A DNA stretch of 49,680 nt from Enterobacter asburiae (GTDB lineage Bacteria; Pseudomonadota; Gammaproteobacteria; Enterobacterales; Enterobacteriaceae): positions 1-49,680 of the forward strand of contig NZ_VRKN01000021.1 in assembly GCF_008080435.1 (NCBI RefSeq), in the 5' to 3' direction. The stretch's first letter is position 1. Each line of letters begins with the position of its first letter. Under the pieces are notes generated by a model that saw nothing but the letters and a program-made list of their open reading frames with translations, had not been told where the DNA came from and did no database searches. Shown one piece after another: positions 19,671 through 27,123 of this stretch. A program made the position numbers and the translations under genes.

Positions 19671-20120
19671 TCACGCTTTTGCCTGGCTGTACTGGCTGAC
19701 CTTGAACAGGCGGCGGCAGTAGTCGAGGAAATAGCCGTATACCGCACCCATCAGCATTGAAATCACAATATTCGAACTGACCGCCGCCGCGATCTGGTGC
19801 CAGTCTGCGCCCACTGTCAGCAGAATGGCCACGTAAACCGGCGACTGGAACGTCACATACGCCAGAACGTCCGCCAGGTTTTTCACCCAGCCTGCGGGGC
19901 TGATACGACGCGCGAAACGCATTACCGCATCGCGGTATAAACCGTAAGGCCATGCAATAATAATATTTACCGGGATCGCCACCAGACGAGAAGAAAGTGA
20001 CTGCTCGAAGGTCATTCCGGAGAGGAATATTTCGATCAGCATGTTCACAACGGAACAGTAGACAACCATCGCGAAAGTATCCGCCACGGCATGGCGAAGG
20101 CGTGATTGCGGTGAGAACAT
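19671..20120 (-). CDS. alaE: L-alanine exporter AlaE
   Basis: A 149-residue inner-membrane protein with four membrane segments that exports L-alanine by proton exchange in E. coli. The start [16 protein letters not shown] at 20120 has AAGGAG seven bases upstream and matches E. coli exactly in length; a further in-frame ATG at 20144 lacks a ribosome site. The conserved C-terminus [18 protein letters not shown] is present. In E. coli the gene is induced by alanine through Lrp. Confidence 0.95.
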   Translation of the reverse strand: MFSPQSRLRHAVADTFAMVVYCSVVNMLIEIFLSGMTFEQSLSSRLVAIPVNIIIAWPYGLYRDAVMRFARRISPAGWVKNLADVLAYVTFQSPVYVAILLTVGADWHQIAAAVSSNIVISMLMGAVYGYFLDYCRRLFKVSQYSQAKA

Positions 20121-20614
20121 GTCTGAACTCCTTGAGAAGAACACAAAAGAGACGATTTCCCTGAAGCGATTAGTGCTTTAGGTTGGTTTGTTTGACATGT
20201 ATAGCGTATATCTCTGTGTTTGAACTAACAACTAGTGATTAATTTTTATTTAATCGCCTTTTGTCCACAAAATTCTCTAAAGTTGGTTGTTTTTTGTCCG
20301 GCTCGTTATAATCTGTCTCGTTTGATGATTTTTTCATGTAAATCAAACGGTTGATTTTTATAGCGTCGAACCGGGAATCGGCTCTCTTGTCAGTAGCGGA
20401 GGATGCTGAAATTTGGATTAAAGTTGACCATTTATATTGATGTGAAGATTGAATCTGTTCGTATCCCACCTGCGTTATAAGATAATATTAACGGTGATAT
20501 TTAAAAATATTTACGCTTCTGACAGGACGGCCTCGCGGGTAGATATTTCTATGGAAATGAATTATTCTGTCGACGATTTATCTATTTACCCTAAAGAGAA
20601 GGTTTTCAAATAAT
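20121..20614. other. AT-rich alaE-stpA intergenic region
   Basis: A 494-base divergent region with long A/T tracts, probably the control region of stpA and alaE. StpA and H-NS prefer such DNA, and stpA in E. coli is autoregulated and H-NS-repressed. No supported gene, hairpin terminator or known sRNA was seen. A minus-strand frame (20239-20469) has no ribosome site, no homologue that I recognise and biased AT-rich composition. Confidence 0.6.
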
Positions 20615-21019
20615 ATGTCTTTGACGTTACAGAATCTTAATAATATCCGAACTCTGCGCGCCATGGCGCGTGAATTAACCCTGGACGTTCTTGAGGAAAC
20701 GCTGGAAAAGGTCAGGGTCGTTACTGAAGAGAAACGGAGTGAGCTGGCGGAATTAGAGCAGCAGCGTGCTGAGCAGCAGGAAAAAATTAATGCCCTGCTG
20801 GAACTGATGAAAGCCGATGGTATTTCGCCGACTGACCTGCTGGGCTCTGAACCGGCGCAGGCGGGTAAGCCAGCGAAAAAGCGTAAGCCGCGTGAAGCAA
20901 AATATCGTTTTATTGACCAGAACGGTGAAGAGAAAACGTGGACCGGCCAGGGCCGCACGCCGAAGCCTATTGCCAGCGCGCTGGCAAACGGTAAATCACT
21001 GGATGATTTTCTGATCTAA
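20615..21019 (+). CDS. stpA: H-NS paralogue StpA
   Basis: A 134-residue nucleoid-associated protein and RNA chaperone, the same length as E. coli StpA. The N-terminal part (about 1-65) is the coiled-coil oligomerisation domain (SLNN-type start; TLDVLEETLEKVRVV), a basic linker (KPAKKRKPRE, 85-94) follows, and the C-terminus holds the AT-hook-like DNA-binding motif TWTGQGRTPKPI (108-119). It is called StpA and not H-NS by position next to alaE and ygaP. StpA forms heteromers with H-NS, which protects it from Lon in E. coli. Confidence 0.93.
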   Translation: MSLTLQNLNNIRTLRAMARELTLDVLEETLEKVRVVTEEKRSELAELEQQRAEQQEKINALLELMKADGISPTDLLGSEPAQAGKPAKKRKPREAKYRFIDQNGEEKTWTGQGRTPKPIASALANGKSLDDFLI

Positions 21020-21025
21020 CCGGTG

Positions 21026-21051
21026 AGCCGGGCGGAACACGCCGCCCGGCT
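21026..21051. terminator. Hairpin between stpA and the DUF2158 gene
   Basis: Ten-base arms AGCCGGGCGG and CCGCCCGGCT with the loop AACACG begin seven bases after the stpA stop. The downstream convergent mini-gene ends seven bases further on. There is no clear U-tract on either side; a shared terminator is likely. Confidence 0.65.
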
Positions 21052-21057
21052 GGCTGT

Positions 21058-21237
21058 TCAGCAGACGCCGAAATCGCCTTCTTCGGTATATGGCGCCAGA
21101 TCGGCGGCTTTCAGGGTATATTTTTCGCCTTGCTCATTGCTGGCCTGGACCGCCACAATGCTGTCACCGTTCACTTCGAGCACTTTCAGTTTCGGGCCGC
21201 CTTTACGCGGTTGCACAAAATCACCGACAGAAAACAT
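21058..21237 (-). CDS. YodC-like DUF2158 mini-protein
   Basis: A 59-residue reading frame with a very strong ribosome site (AGGAGG, five bases before the ATG). The protein begins MFSVGDFVQPRKGGPKLKV and continues VNGDSIVAVQ, matching the DUF2158 (YodC) pattern of a small SH3-like barrel with the conserved VGDxVxxxxGGPxMxV start. No function is known for the family. It is not in the E. coli order between stpA and ygaP as I recall it. Its stop lies seven bases from a hairpin shared with stpA, and ygaP lies upstream on the same strand after a gap of 79 bases. Confidence 0.85.
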   Translation of the reverse strand: MFSVGDFVQPRKGGPKLKVLEVNGDSIVAVQASNEQGEKYTLKAADLAPYTEEGDFGVC

Positions 21238-21316
21238 ATTACCTCCTCATCGTTTTAGCGATCTTCACCTTAGCCCACGCATGACGCCGGGTACAGCGTA
21301 TTTCACCGATTACTGC

Positions 21317-21838
21317 TTATGAGGTACGCCGGTTCCAGGGCATTACCTTGAGCAGTCTCGCCATGCCGCAAAAGCCCGTCACACCGGCGAACAGCAGCCC
21401 GGCTCCCGCAAACCCGCTGAGCAGGAAAAAGCCGCTGGAGACGCTATACCCCAGCACCACGCCGCAGAGTATCAACAGTCCGGCGGCTATTTGCACCTGA
21501 CGCATCAGCGGCAGCGGCTGGGATTTGTCTTCGACGGTCGGCAGCCCGGCCTGCTTCCAGCCCTGAATGCCACCTTCGACCACAAATGCCTGAGCGGGCG
21601 CGGCGGCCTGAGCAAGGCGGTCGGCATTCCCCGATGTCCGGGCGCCGGACTGGCAGTGAAAAATCACCGTATCCCCCGCCTGCACGTTAAGATCGCCGGG
21701 TAAGGTATCCAGCGGCACGGACCGCGCGGCGGGAATATGCTCGCGGGCGTACTCATCGGCATCACGAATATCAATCAGTTTTGCGCCTTCAGCGACGCGG
21801 GCATTGGCCTGGCGCGGTGAAAGAAGGGGAAGTGACAT
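21317..21838 (-). CDS. ygaP: Membrane-anchored rhodanese YgaP
   Basis: A 173-residue sulfurtransferase. The N-terminal rhodanese domain (about 1-105) has the active-site loop CQSGART with Cys62, and the C-terminal part (about 113-162) forms two membrane helices (DUF2892-type). E. coli YgaP is an inner-membrane rhodanese that carries persulfide and can be S-nitrosylated. It follows ygaV by nine bases, so the two form an operon controlled by the YgaV regulator. Confidence 0.94.
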   Translation of the reverse strand: MSLPLLSPRQANARVAEGAKLIDIRDADEYAREHIPAARSVPLDTLPGDLNVQAGDTVIFHCQSGARTSGNADRLAQAAAPAQAFVVEGGIQGWKQAGLPTVEDKSQPLPLMRQVQIAAGLLILCGVVLGYSVSSGFFLLSGFAGAGLLFAGVTGFCGMARLLKVMPWNRRTS

Positions 21839-21847
21839 GGCGGCTCC

Positions 21848-22147
21848 TTACGGGCAATAAAGGGTTTTCAGGGTGCTGATCAGCTGATGTACCGCATCGT
21901 TTTTAATGGAATAGAGAATACGCTGCGCGTCGCGGGTGCTGTCGATAAGCCCTTCCTCACGCATGCGCGCCAGATGTTGTGACGTGGCGGAAGGGCTCAG
22001 CCCCGTGGCTCGCGCCAGTTCCCCCGCGCTGGTGCCGGGCGCTCCGCACAGGGTGCAGAGGATCAGCAGTCGGCGCGGGTTGCTCATCGCTTTTAAGAGT
22101 GTGGCGGCCTGCTCGGCGCTGGCCTGAAGCTGTTCAAGTTCGGTCAT
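21848..22147 (-). CDS. ygaV: ArsR-family sulfide-responsive regulator YgaV
   Basis: A 99-residue winged-helix repressor. The ArsR helix-turn-helix is at about 38-65 (SAGELARATGLSPSATSQHLARMREEGL, given in part) and Cys residues C31, C34 and C98 are candidates for persulfide sensing, in line with its relatives BigR and SqrR and with the reported hydrogen-sulfide response of E. coli YgaV. A 38-base near-palindrome immediately upstream is the likely autoregulatory operator. Confidence 0.93.
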   Translation of the reverse strand: MTELEQLQASAEQAATLLKAMSNPRRLLILCTLCGAPGTSAGELARATGLSPSATSQHLARMREEGLIDSTRDAQRILYSIKNDAVHQLISTLKTLYCP

Positions 22148-22149
22148 GA

Positions 22150-22187
22150 TAGTTTAGCGTTTTCTTAATTAAGTAAACTCTAAACTA
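22150..22187. promoter_or_regulatory. YgaV-type operator (38-bp palindrome)
   Basis: The sequence from TAGTTTAG (22150) to CTAAACTA (22187) is an inverted repeat with 17 of 19 base pairs matching, centred on CTTAATTAAG. It begins three bases upstream of the ygaV start and extends to the 3' end of yahB. Length and AT-rich centre fit BigR/YgaV-type operators, where the regulator blocks its own promoter until oxidised or persulfidated. Confidence 0.7.
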
Positions 22188-23123
22188 ATTTGTGGCCTCG
22201 CGCCACAGGAGATCGCTATAGATGTGGGTCAGCACCCCCGCAGGGCCAAACTGCTGTTTGATCCACCGCGTGACCTGGCCGGTAGCGGCATGTTGCGTGG
22301 CGAGCAGCATACGTGAGTCCTGACGCGGGTTATTAATACGTCGGGTGACCAGCAGCCCCGCGTCTACCGCCTCGCGGGTCATATACTCCGGTAAAAAACC
22401 TATCCCTTCGCCCAGGATCTGACACTGACATTTGGTGTTAAAGTCCGGCACCAGAATCGCCTCCTGCCCGTGCAGCAGCCAGCCGACCTTTTTGTTAATG
22501 GTGTGCGCGGTATCTTCCACCATGATGTTGGGATACAGGCGTAGCTGGCTCTCCGCTATCGGTTCCGGAGTGAACGCCAGCGGGTGTTCCGGCGCGATGG
22601 CAAAGACCCAGCGGATGGCGCCGATCTCGGTGTAATCAATCCCGCCGCCGTCGAGCAGGGTGTCCGGTGCGCCAATCGCGATATTGGCCTGGTTGTTGAT
22701 GATGGAGTCCCAGACGCCGTTGTACACCTCGGTGGTGACGGTGATCTGACAGGTCGGAAACTGTTTTTTCAACACCTGCAGCAGCCTGGCGGTGTGGCGC
22801 GGCGTGTATAAAAGCTGATTAATACAGATACGCACCCGCGCCTCAATACCCTGAGAAATGGTATCTATTCCGCGCTTGATGGCGTGGAAGTCGTTAAGCA
22901 GGTCGGTGGCCTTACGATAAAAGTAAAACCCGGACTCGGTCAGCTCGATGCTGCGCGTGCTGCGGACAAACAGCACCACGTCCAGTCCGGTCTCCATGCG
23001 CTTAATGGTGTAACTGATGGCGGAGGTCGTCACACCCAGCTCGGCGGCGGCTTTGCTGAAGCTGCCGAAGCGTGCGGCGGTAGTAAAGGCCAGCAGGTTC
23101 TCTTCAGTAAAGATGGAATTCAT
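22185..23123 (-). CDS. yahB: LysR-family regulator YahB
   Basis: A 312-residue LysR-type regulator, very close to E. coli YahB (310 residues) and related to AllS, the allantoin-pathway activator. The N-terminal helix-turn-helix (about 8-65) includes FGSFSKAAAELGVTTSAISYT; the effector-binding domain follows. It is divergent from the yahD-yahJ genes, the standard layout for a LysR activator of a catabolic operon. The start has GGGAG before it. Its 3' end reaches into the ygaV operator. Confidence 0.94.
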   Translation of the reverse strand: MNSIFTEENLLAFTTAARFGSFSKAAAELGVTTSAISYTIKRMETGLDVVLFVRSTRSIELTESGFYFYRKATDLLNDFHAIKRGIDTISQGIEARVRICINQLLYTPRHTARLLQVLKKQFPTCQITVTTEVYNGVWDSIINNQANIAIGAPDTLLDGGGIDYTEIGAIRWVFAIAPEHPLAFTPEPIAESQLRLYPNIMVEDTAHTINKKVGWLLHGQEAILVPDFNTKCQCQILGEGIGFLPEYMTREAVDAGLLVTRRINNPRQDSRMLLATQHAATGQVTRWIKQQFGPAGVLTHIYSDLLWREATN

Positions 23124-23443
23124 ATCTCACTCCCTTCAGCCATCAGTTTTGAACATATTTTAACAGCGTTGTTACAACGCATTTGAAGCCGATCACAGTT
23201 CTGACTCTTTGTCGAAAGCCGCACGCAGTAAGGCTTCATCAGGCATAAGCATAATGCTGTCTCGAGCGCTAAAACGCCGGGAAACATAAGAAAAAGGTTG
23301 CACAGACGCACGTTTTGACCGGTTTGTTGAATTTACCTCAACAATGAATTGACTGTCGATGAATCATTTTTAAGCGGATTCTTTTATGACCAGGCTGTTG
23401 CTATTCTCAGGTCAACAGAAATAAAAACATCAGGAGTCTGAAT
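23124..23443. other. yahB-yahD divergent control region
   Basis: A 320-base region between divergent genes. A palindrome TGTTGA (23325-23330), seven bases, TCAACA (23338-23343) lies about 100 bases upstream of yahD and has the form of a LysR-type site (inverted repeat of about 19 bases). No gene is supported here. Confidence 0.65.
23325..23343. promoter_or_regulatory. Candidate YahB operator
   Basis: Perfect inverted repeat TGTTGA-N7-TCAACA. LysR-type regulators bind dyad sites of this size that often contain a T-N11-A core, and the site lies in the gap shared by yahB and the yahD operon. Assignment is by position and symmetry only. Confidence 0.45.
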
Positions 23444-24049
23444 ATGTCTGCAACTGAACTCGTTACTGAATTTCTGCTGGCGGCAGAAGAGGGCAATAGC
23501 GATGCGCTAAAAGCCTGCCTGGAGAAAGGTGTGGATATTAACGCCTCCAACCGCCAGAAAAGAACCGCCGTTATTATTGCGAGCCTGAAAAAACATTATG
23601 CCTGTGTAGAGTTATTAATTGCCGCCGGGGCGGATATTGATAAACAGGATCAGACCTGCTTTAACCCCTTCCTGATTAGCTGCCTGACCAACGATATCAC
23701 CCTGCTGCGCCTTGTCCTTCCGGCAAATCCGGATCTCGACCGCCTGACGCGTTTTGGCGGCGTGGGTATTACGCCAGCCAGTGAAAAAGGACACGTGGAG
23801 ATCGTGCGCGAGCTGCTGGAAAAAACCGATATCAACGTCAACCACACCAACTTTGTTGGCTGGACGCCGCTGCTGGAAGCGATCGTGCTTAACGATGGCG
23901 GCGCGAAGCAGCAGGAGATCGTCAAGCTGTTGCTGGATCACGGTGCGAACCCGCACATGACCGACAAATACGGCAAAACCCCGCTCGAACTGGCGCGGGA
24001 AAAAGGCTTCGATGCGATAGCAGACCTGCTGCTGGCGGCGGGCGCATAA
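23444..24049 (+). CDS. yahD: Ankyrin-repeat protein YahD
   Basis: A 201-residue soluble protein made of about five ankyrin repeats, equal in length to E. coli YahD. Typical repeat ends are visible: LKACLEKGVDINA, VELLIAAGADIDK, GHVEIVRELLE, VGWTPLLEAIV and KYGKTPLELAREKG. Ankyrin stacks bind other proteins; none is known here. In E. coli an acidic variant of this fold was solved, but its partner is unknown. It starts with the ribosome site AGGAG and is followed by a hairpin and yahF. Confidence 0.93.
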   Translation: MSATELVTEFLLAAEEGNSDALKACLEKGVDINASNRQKRTAVIIASLKKHYACVELLIAAGADIDKQDQTCFNPFLISCLTNDITLLRLVLPANPDLDRLTRFGGVGITPASEKGHVEIVRELLEKTDINVNHTNFVGWTPLLEAIVLNDGGAKQQEIVKLLLDHGANPHMTDKYGKTPLELAREKGFDAIADLLLAAGA

Positions 24050-24055
24050 CGTATT

Positions 24056-24079
24056 CGGCCAGCCTTTTCCGGCTGGCCG
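24056..24079 (+). terminator. Hairpin between yahD and yahF
   Basis: Nine-base arms CGGCCAGCC and GGCTGGCCG with the loop TTTTCC start seven bases past the yahD stop. The sequence after is CTAATTAAAACG, without a U-tract, so it may attenuate or protect rather than end the transcript before yahF. Confidence 0.5.
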
Positions 24080-24155
24080 CTAATTAAAACGCATTTTTAC
24101 CGACGTGCATTTTGCACGACGGCGGCCCCCTTTTATCCGCAAACAGGTGCAAATA

Positions 24156-25697
24156 ATGCCAACGAAAATCGTCATAAAAAAGAACACGTATTTCGATTCG
24201 GTTTCATTAATGTCCGTTTCCACCAAAGCCAATAAATTGCCGGGCGTCGAGCAGGCGTTTGTCGCCATGGCGACGGAAATGAATAAAGGCGTATTAAAAA
24301 ACCTCGGGCTATTAACGCCAGAATTAGCGGAAGCCAAAAACGGCGACCTGATGATCGTTATTAAAGGTGACGCGGCGAATGATGAAACGCTGGCGGCCAT
24401 CGAAGCGCTGTTCACGCGTAAAGAGAGCGCAGGCTCCCATGAGGCGCGCTACGCCACGATTGCCAGCGCCAAAACCCATCGGCCTGACGCAAACCTTGCG
24501 GTGATTTCCGTCAACGGCACCTTCGCCGCCCGTGAAGCGCGCCAGGCGCTGGAAAACAATCTCAACGTGATGCTCTTCTCCGATAACGTGTCGCTCGACG
24601 ACGAGCTGGCGCTGAAACAGCTCGCGCACCAGAAAGGGCTGCTGATGATGGGGCCGGACTGTGGCACCGCCATTATTAACGGCGCGGGATTGTGCTTTGC
24701 CAACGCGGTACGTCGCGGGCCGATTGGCATCGTCGGCGCTTCCGGCACCGGTAGCCAGGAGCTGAGCGTGCGCATTCACGAATTCGGCGGCGGCGTGTCG
24801 CAGCTGATTGGCACCGGCGGGCGCGATCTCAGCGAGAAGATCGGTGGCCTGATGATGCTCGACGCCATTGAGATGCTGGAGGCCGACGAGGGTACCCAGG
24901 TGATTGCGCTGATCTCGAAGCCATCGGCCCCTGCGGTGGCGGAGAAAGTGCTGGCACGCGCCCGCGCCTGCCGTAAGCCTGTGGTTGTCTGCTTCCTTGG
25001 CCGCAATGAACCGCCCGCCGATGAAGACGGGCTGCAGTTTGCGCGTGGCACCAAAGAGGCGGCCCTGAAAGCCGTGCTGCTTACCGGCATCAAAAAAGAG
25101 ACCCTTGATCTGCATCCGCTTAACTGGCCATTGATTGAAGAGGTGCGCGCCCGCCTGACCCCGCAGCAGAAGTATATTCGCGGCCTGTTCTGCGGCGGCA
25201 CCCTGTGCGACGAAGCCATGTTCGCGGCGCTGGAGAAATTCGATGACGTCTACAGCCATATCCAGCCGGATCCCACGAAACGTCTGACAGATATCAACGT
25301 CAGTAAAGCCCACACCTTCCTCGACTTTGGCGACGACGATTTCACCAACGGCAAGCCGCACCCGATGATCGACCCGACCAACCGCATCAGCCGACTGCTG
25401 CAGGAGGCTCGCGATCCGGACGTAGGCGTCATCGTGATGGACTTCGTGCTGGGCTTCGGCGCGCACGACGACCCGGTGGGAGTGATGATCGACGCTATCA
25501 AAGAGGCGCAGGCCATCGCGAAGGCCGATCGTCGTCCGCTTGAGATCCTCGGATACGTGCTCGGTACCGACCAGGATCCCCAGTCGCTGGCACAGCAGTG
25601 TCAGCTGCTGACCGACGCTGGCGTTATCTGGGCCAGCAGCAGCACCAACACCGGATTACTGGCACGTGAATTTGTCTGCAAAGGGGAGAAAGCATAA
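24156..25697 (+). CDS. yahF: FdrA-like protein YahF (acyl-CoA synthetase-like fold)
   Basis: A 513-residue protein close to E. coli YahF (515) and related to FdrA, with the CoA-binding and ligase-like fold of succinyl-CoA synthetase alpha. Motifs include MMGPDCGTAIINGAGLCFAN, IGIVGASGTGSQELS and GTGGRDLSEKIGG, where the phosphohistidine of true synthetases is not evident. FdrA and its partners are reported to form an oxamate carbamoyltransferase in allantoin fermentation, so carbamoyl transfer is the best guess. The start MPTKIVIKKNTYF at 24156 follows the family; the frame is open 17 codons further upstream. It overlaps yahG by one base. Confidence 0.9.
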   Translation: MPTKIVIKKNTYFDSVSLMSVSTKANKLPGVEQAFVAMATEMNKGVLKNLGLLTPELAEAKNGDLMIVIKGDAANDETLAAIEALFTRKESAGSHEARYATIASAKTHRPDANLAVISVNGTFAAREARQALENNLNVMLFSDNVSLDDELALKQLAHQKGLLMMGPDCGTAIINGAGLCFANAVRRGPIGIVGASGTGSQELSVRIHEFGGGVSQLIGTGGRDLSEKIGGLMMLDAIEMLEADEGTQVIALISKPSAPAVAEKVLARARACRKPVVVCFLGRNEPPADEDGLQFARGTKEAALKAVLLTGIKKETLDLHPLNWPLIEEVRARLTPQQKYIRGLFCGGTLCDEAMFAALEKFDDVYSHIQPDPTKRLTDINVSKAHTFLDFGDDDFTNGKPHPMIDPTNRISRLLQEARDPDVGVIVMDFVLGFGAHDDPVGVMIDAIKEAQAIAKADRRPLEILGYVLGTDQDPQSLAQQCQLLTDAGVIWASSSTNTGLLAREFVCKGEKA

Positions 25698-27112
25698 TGA
25701 CGACCTTATTCAACCAGCCGCTGAACGTGATTAACGTCGGCATTGCGATGTTCAGCGACGATCTCAAAAAGCAGCACGTTCCCGTCACCCGACTCGAGTG
25801 GACGCCGCCGGGGCAGGGCAATATGCAGGTCGTTGAAGCGCTCGATCAGCTGGCGGAAAAACCGCTGGCGGAGAAAATCGCCGCCGCTAACCAAATCGCC
25901 CTTGAGCGCATTATTCAGTCTCATCCGGTGCTGGTGGGCTATGACCAGGCCATTAACGTTGTGCCGGGCATGACCCGCACCACCATTCTGCACGCCGGTC
26001 CGCCCGTCTCCTGGGAAAACATGTGCGGGGCGATGAAGGGCGCGGTCACCGGGGCGCTGGTGTTTGAAGGGCTGGCGAAAGATCTGGATGACGCGGCAAA
26101 GCTGGCAGCTTCAGGGGAGATCACCTTTTCGCCGTGCCACGAGCACGACTGCGTAGGCTCGATGGCGGGCGTCACCTCCGCCTCGATGTTTATGCACATC
26201 GTTGAAAACAAAACCTACGGCAACCGCGCCTTCACCAACCTCAGCGAGCAGATGGCGAAGATCCTGCGTATGGGGGCCAATGACCAGAGCGTGATCGACC
26301 GCCTGAACTGGATGCGCGACGTCCTCGGCCCGATGCTGCGCGATGCGATGAACATCATCGGTGAAATCGATCTTCGCCTGATGCTGGCCCAGGCGCTGCA
26401 CATGGGCGACGAGTGCCATAACCGCAACAACGCGGGCACCACGCTGCTTATTCAGGCGCTGACGCCGGGGCTGATTCAGGCGGGCTATCCGGTAGAGCAG
26501 CAGCGCGCGGTCTTCGAGTTTGTCGCCAGCAGCGACTACTTCTCCGGCCCGACGTGGATGGCGATGTGTAAGGCCGCGCTGGACGCTGCTCACGGCATTG
26601 AATACAGCACCGTCGTCACCACCATGGCGCGTAACGGCTACGAGTTCGGCCTGCGCATCTCCGGCCTGCCAGGGCAGTGGTTCACCGGCCCGGCGCAGCA
26701 GGTGATTGGCCCGATGTTCGCAGGTTATAAACCGGAAGACTCCGGGCTGGACATCGGCGACAGCGCCATCACCGAAACCTACGGCATCGGCGGCTTTGCG
26801 ATGGCGACGGCCCCGGCGATTGTTGCCCTGGTGGGCGGCACGGTGGAGGAAGCCATCGACTTCTCCCGTCAGATGCGTGAAATCACCCTCGGCGAAAACC
26901 CAAACGTCACCATTCCGCTGCTCTCGTTTATGGGTATTCCGACCGCCATCGACATCACCAAAGTCGCAGGCAGCGGCATTCTGCCGGTCATTAATACCGC
27001 CATTGCCCATAAAGACGCGGGCATTGGCATGATTGGGGCGGGCATCGTTCACCCGCCGTTTAGCTGTTTTGAAAAGGCGCTGTTGACCTTCCGCGATCGC
27101 TACTTTTTATAA
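25697..27112 (+). CDS. yahG: DUF1116 protein YahG (YlbE-like)
   Basis: A 471-residue soluble protein matching E. coli YahG (472). It belongs to DUF1116, the same family as YlbE, the usual partner of FdrA. Conserved stretches include PPVSWENMCGAMKGAVTGAL, FSPCHEHDCVGSMAGVTSAS and MGDECHNRNNAGTTLL (each given in part), which hold clustered His, Asp and Cys residues typical of an active site. Its start overlaps the yahF stop (TAATG), so the two products are likely made together and may form a complex. Confidence 0.9.
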   Translation: MTTLFNQPLNVINVGIAMFSDDLKKQHVPVTRLEWTPPGQGNMQVVEALDQLAEKPLAEKIAAANQIALERIIQSHPVLVGYDQAINVVPGMTRTTILHAGPPVSWENMCGAMKGAVTGALVFEGLAKDLDDAAKLAASGEITFSPCHEHDCVGSMAGVTSASMFMHIVENKTYGNRAFTNLSEQMAKILRMGANDQSVIDRLNWMRDVLGPMLRDAMNIIGEIDLRLMLAQALHMGDECHNRNNAGTTLLIQALTPGLIQAGYPVEQQRAVFEFVASSDYFSGPTWMAMCKAALDAAHGIEYSTVVTTMARNGYEFGLRISGLPGQWFTGPAQQVIGPMFAGYKPEDSGLDIGDSAITETYGIGGFAMATAPAIVALVGGTVEEAIDFSRQMREITLGENPNVTIPLLSFMGIPTAIDITKVAGSGILPVINTAIAHKDAGIGMIGAGIVHPPFSCFEKALLTFRDRYFL

Positions 27113-27123
27113 GGCAAGCATCC

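Noticed and set aside
20239..20469. Minus-strand frame of 76 codons in the alaE-stpA gap
   Set aside because: No ribosome site, AT-rich composition like the surrounding non-coding DNA, and no recognisable family. A 32-codon inner ATG version is equally unsupported.
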